A stretch of 64,000 nt of DNA, taken from the NCBI GenBank assembly GCA_024138025.1, contig JAMXBD010000401.1:124001-188000 (forward strand), read 5' to 3'. Each line of letters opens with the position of its first letter. Position 1 is the stretch's first letter. The notes beneath the pieces are model-generated. The model did not search any database, was not told the origin of the DNA, and saw nothing but the letters and a program-made list of their open reading frames with translations. A program made the translations under genes and the position numbers. Source of the DNA: Combretum micranthum (lineage: Eukaryota > Streptophyta > Magnoliopsida > Myrtales > Combretaceae). This document shows, piece after piece, positions 61,025 through 64,000 of this stretch.

Positions 61025-61740
61025 GGAAATGAAATTAGGTTAAATGTGATAAAACAAAATAAAAAAAATTGCACAATTGGGGGAAAAATTAGGTGATCAC
61101 GCCGGCCATAATGTGCGAGGGGGAGGGGGATTGATTTGTGTTGATTTGTTTTGATATATTTGAGTACTAATTGTCATAAATTGAAATAATTATTTAGAGA
61201 CAAAAAGTCTTTGGAAAAGAAAATGTGATTGAGTGATTGTAAGGTTATAAGAATAGGGTGTACTTGTGAGTAGTAATAGGTTGAACTTGTGAATAGTAAT
61301 GAATAGTAATTAAGCCAACTTAATTATCGGTAGTAAGAAAATACGAATATAAAGGCTATAACTGTATTTTTCATAAATCGAAAAATTACAAAATTTATAT
61401 TTTTGAAATCCTTGTTTAATTTCGATTCAAATGAGTATTCACAAGTAAATTTTTGAAATTCTAGTTCCGAGGCACGTTTTTCTGTAATGGGTCTCGGGAA
61501 GACCCAGAATTGAAATTTTCTCAAAATCTGATCTTTTCTTAATTTGAAATATAATCAAGAACTATATTCAAAATTAAAGTTTCTTATAAAAGTTTCTTAA
61601 TTAGAAATCGAGGAAAAGCCAGATTTAGAGTTCCTAGTTCTCACTCCAGTCTTAAGCTATTCCGATTTAGGGTTTTGGTTTTCGGTTCTCGAGTTATCTT
61701 GGTTACTAGAAAAACCGGAGTTTACAACAAAACTCTATTT

Positions 61741-61753
61741 AAGGTGGGTAGGT
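61741..61753 (+). other. polypurine tract of element 3
   Basis: AAGGTGGGTAGGT immediately precedes the B-type LTR start, as in elements 1 and 2. The solo LTR at 58259-61726 sits only 14 bases upstream. Confidence 0.85.
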
Positions 61754-62383
61754 TGTAAACCCTAGTTTTCCTAGTTACCAAGTAAACTTTGGAAACCAAA
61801 ACCCTAAACCGGATTAGCTTAAGCTTGAGAGAGAAACCTAGGAACCCTAGATCCGACTTTCCTTCGGTTTCAAGCTAAAAGAACTTTTGTAAAATAATTT
61901 AATGTGGAATATTACTTTAAAGTATATATCAAACCATAAAAAGATCTGATTTTGGAAAATTTTCTATTTCTGGCCTTCCCAAGATCCATTATGGAAAAGC
62001 GAGCCCCAGAACTAGAAATTCAGAAAAATATTCTGAAATACTCTTTAGAATAGAAATTTAATAAGGATTTCAAAAATATAAGTTTTATAATTTTTTGGTT
62101 TATAAAAATTACAGATATAGCCTTTTCCTCGTATTTTCTTTACCACCGGTAAAGTAATTGTCTTGTTTACTATTCATTACTATTCACAAGTACAACCTAC
62201 TACACTCACACGCTACTCCCTACTCTTACATCCTTACAAACGCTCAGTGACATTTTCTTTTCCAATGAAAATTTGTCTCTTAAAAATTATTACAAATTAA
62301 GACTTTTATTACATAAATTACAAAATAAATTGAATTAAACTCTCTCTCTCCCCCTCCATTTGTGGCCCATGCCCCCGCCCGCT

Positions 62384-62405
62384 CCCCCCCCCCCCCCCCC
62401 CCCCC
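62384..62405 (+). repeat. 22-base poly(C) run upstream of an LTR TATA box
   Basis: Twenty-two consecutive C follow a CCCCCGCCCGC stretch in U3, 72 bp before TATAAATA. G-rich on the other strand, it could form a G-quadruplex or i-motif. The length may be unreliable in assembled reads. Confidence 0.85.
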
Positions 62406-62476
62406 ACCATATTTTACCCTCAATTTGTTTTATTTTACTTCCTTTCTATAATAGAAACAAACCCTAATTTACCTAC

Positions 62477-62484
62477 TATAAATA
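62477..62484 (+). promoter_or_regulatory. TATA box of the element 3 3' LTR
   Basis: TATAAATA, 723 bp into the LTR, followed by CT-rich sequence. Confidence 0.68.
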
Positions 62485-64000
62485 ATCTTGTACTTTATCT
62501 CTCTTTCATTCACTTCATTTGTTTTTTAAAAATTACACAAACTCTCTCTCTTTTACCTTCCTTGTTGTGACACATACACACACCACACACACTCACATAA
62601 GCTTGCTTTCTTCTTCATTTTCCTCTCATTTCAAGCTTTAGGTGATAATTCCTAAACCTTCCTACCATTAAATCATGTAATGGCAAGATTATTCATGGGT
62701 ATTTTCACATTCAGGTCCCCATGAGCAATTACTAGGGAAAAGAAAATACCACTACATGAATATCAAGCCATCACAAGAATAGGTCTTGTGTTTAAACGAG
62801 TTTTTGTTGCAATATCTTCATGTTCAAGCATATAATAGTAGAGTAAAGAAGAGATCTTGCATAAAAATCCATATTCATGTTTTCAAACTCCATTTCTTGC
62901 ATCATATGTAGTAAATCTAGCATGTAGATGTTCATATTATGCTCATAAAAGGTTTTGTCTTGTATATATAAATATGGTAGTTAGTAGATATTTAGTTAGA
63001 TGAGACAAGAAACTAAAAAGGAAATACTTTTGTTTAAAATGTTCAAATGAAAAATTCGTATGACTTCAAAACCATGTTTTAAAAACTCTTTTATCAACTC
63101 TAAAACTTATGTTTTATATGAAAAATGAAGGATATAGGTAATAAATGTCATTTAGTAATGATTTTTATAAGTTGAAATGAGATTTGATGAGAATAATGTG
63201 TAAAACAAAAAGTAGATATAAGATAGGAAATTTTGAGTTACTAGTCAAATTAAAAAATTCGTAATTTTGGAATAAGATCATAAAAACACCTATTTTCCAA
63301 ACTCAAAATAAAAGTTTTAATTAAGAAATGAAGTCCTTAAGGGATAGTATAATAAAGCCTTAAATCTTAATGTATTAAACAAGTTTTTCTTAAAGAAAAC
63401 ATTCAAAAACTAAATTTCCAAAAATTTGGATTTTGGAATAAATCCTATTTGAAAACATGTTTACAAAGTGTAAAATAATAATTTTATGTAGAAATGAAGG
63501 TCTTAAGTAATAGATATCATGAAGACTCAATTCTAGCGAAGATAACTAGAAATTCATAAGAAATAATTTCAAAACAAAAGAGGTTTATCAAAGTTAGGAA
63601 ACTAGTTTTCTTAAAAGTAAATATTCTTGGGGTCTTACAAAATAAAATGTTTCTAAAAATTACTTTTAGCAAATATTGTCAAAAGTATGCATACATTAAA
63701 CTCATAATATGCCATTCATGATAGGAAATCATTAATATTGCATGTGTAATTGATTTATAAAGTAGAAACATTTCAAACATTTACAAAACTATTTTCGGAA
63801 TAGGAAAATTGTTATTGATCAGAACTGATCCTACTGTTTCGTGACCCAAACATTTTCAAAACTTGAAAATAATATTAGAAATAGATAGATCTTTCGAAGT
63901 AGATAGAAATTGATATATAAATTGCGAAATTCCGAGTTAAATGACCAAGTTATGGCCGTTTTAAGTCGGGACTTCCACAAATGACGAGAATTACAAATTT

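Larger units (their letters stand above)
58259..61726 (-). mobile_element. nested solo B-type LTR with perfect TSD (minus strand)
   Basis: On the plus strand it opens TGTCACGCCCCATAGGG and closes CGGAGTTTACA, 3468 bp, with ACAAA on both sides (58254-58258 and 61727-61731). It inserted between the end of pol and the PPT of element 3. It carries four 35-bp tandem units (58869-59000), the hairpin (58776-58800), a degenerate 29-nt block near 59471, and a TATA box at 61017-61024. Confidence 0.93.
51748..64000 (+). mobile_element. element 3: 5'-truncated Ty3/gypsy chromovirus (Tekay-like) with two nested solo LTRs
   Basis: Coding text starts abruptly at the RT-RNase H boundary (LTQLTQ equivalent), runs through RNase H, integrase and the chromodomain-like tail, and reaches a PPT (61741-61753) and a B-type 3' LTR (61754 to beyond the window). 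The 5' LTR, gag, protease and RT are absent. Solo LTRs at 53434-57874 and 58259-61726 split it. Stops are spread through integrase. Confidence 0.87.
61754..64000 (+). repeat. element 3 3' LTR (B-type), runs off the window
   Basis: It begins TGTAAACCCTAG and reads through U3 text, a poly(C) run (62384-62405), a TATA box (62477-62484), a CT-rich leader, an AG/GTGATA donor-like site near 62641, and the 29-nt block (63937-63964, one base short). The window ends about 1.2 kb before the expected LTR end. Confidence 0.88.

Overview
This window is plant nuclear DNA made almost entirely of nested long terminal repeat (LTR) retrotransposons. I found no host protein-coding gene, tRNA, rRNA or CRISPR array. 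The coding remnants carry the Gag zinc knuckles, aspartic protease, reverse transcriptase, RNase H, integrase and chromodomain-like C-terminus of Ty3/gypsy chromoviruses, most like the plant Tekay/Del clade. The primer binding sites are complementary to plant initiator tRNA-Met. The species cannot be named from this sequence; a repeat-rich angiosperm is the safe statement. By my boundaries, LTR-derived sequence fills roughly 42 of the 64 kb. The LTRs fall into three related types by their 5' ends: A (starts TGTAAGCCCC, about 4.4-5.3 kb), B (starts TGTAAACC, about 3.5 kb) and C (starts TGTAAATCCC, about 3.2-3.5 kb).

Layout. 1-2401 is the 3' part of a B-type LTR. 2988-8316 is a solo A LTR with a perfect GCCAT target duplication. 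8317-15638 is AT-rich unique or decayed sequence with microsatellites and small inverted repeats. An old minus-strand C-like LTR (15639-15751 plus 32924-35707) is split by element 1 (plus strand, 15752-32923), which has two C LTRs, a PBS, a PPT and a frameshifted gag-pol. A mosaic solo LTR (20312-25034, duplication AGCAC) sits inside its gag. Element 2 (minus strand, about 35712-51331) has a solo A LTR (42356-47233, duplication TTAAC) inside its protease. It also has an unassigned ORF between PBS and gag, and the outer ends of both its LTRs are lost. Element 3 (plus strand, 51748 to the window end) is 5'-truncated. It is broken by a mosaic LTR in integrase (53434-57874) and a solo B LTR just before its PPT (58259-61726, duplication ACAAA); its 3' LTR starts at 61754. 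All gag-pol copies are dead through stops, frameshifts and lost catalytic residues.

The most interesting signal is in the LTRs, not in gag-pol. Across LTR types there is the same ordered layout. A TATA box lies about 0.7 kb into B and C LTRs, followed by a splice-donor-like site. Then come a 29-nt hairpin-capable block about 1.23 kb before the LTR end, a splice-acceptor/short-exon/GTGAGT-donor cassette that ends in an ATG, and a 9-bp stem with a 7-nt loop about 0.5 kb before the end, whose stem pairs covary between LTR types. A second acceptor-like site follows. If the second intron is removed, the ATG opens a reading frame of exactly 30 codons in four LTR copies of two types. This suggests a multi-intron RNA leader with a small upstream ORF, and hairpins kept only in unspliced genomic RNA. 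That is an inference, testable with RNA reads and alignments.
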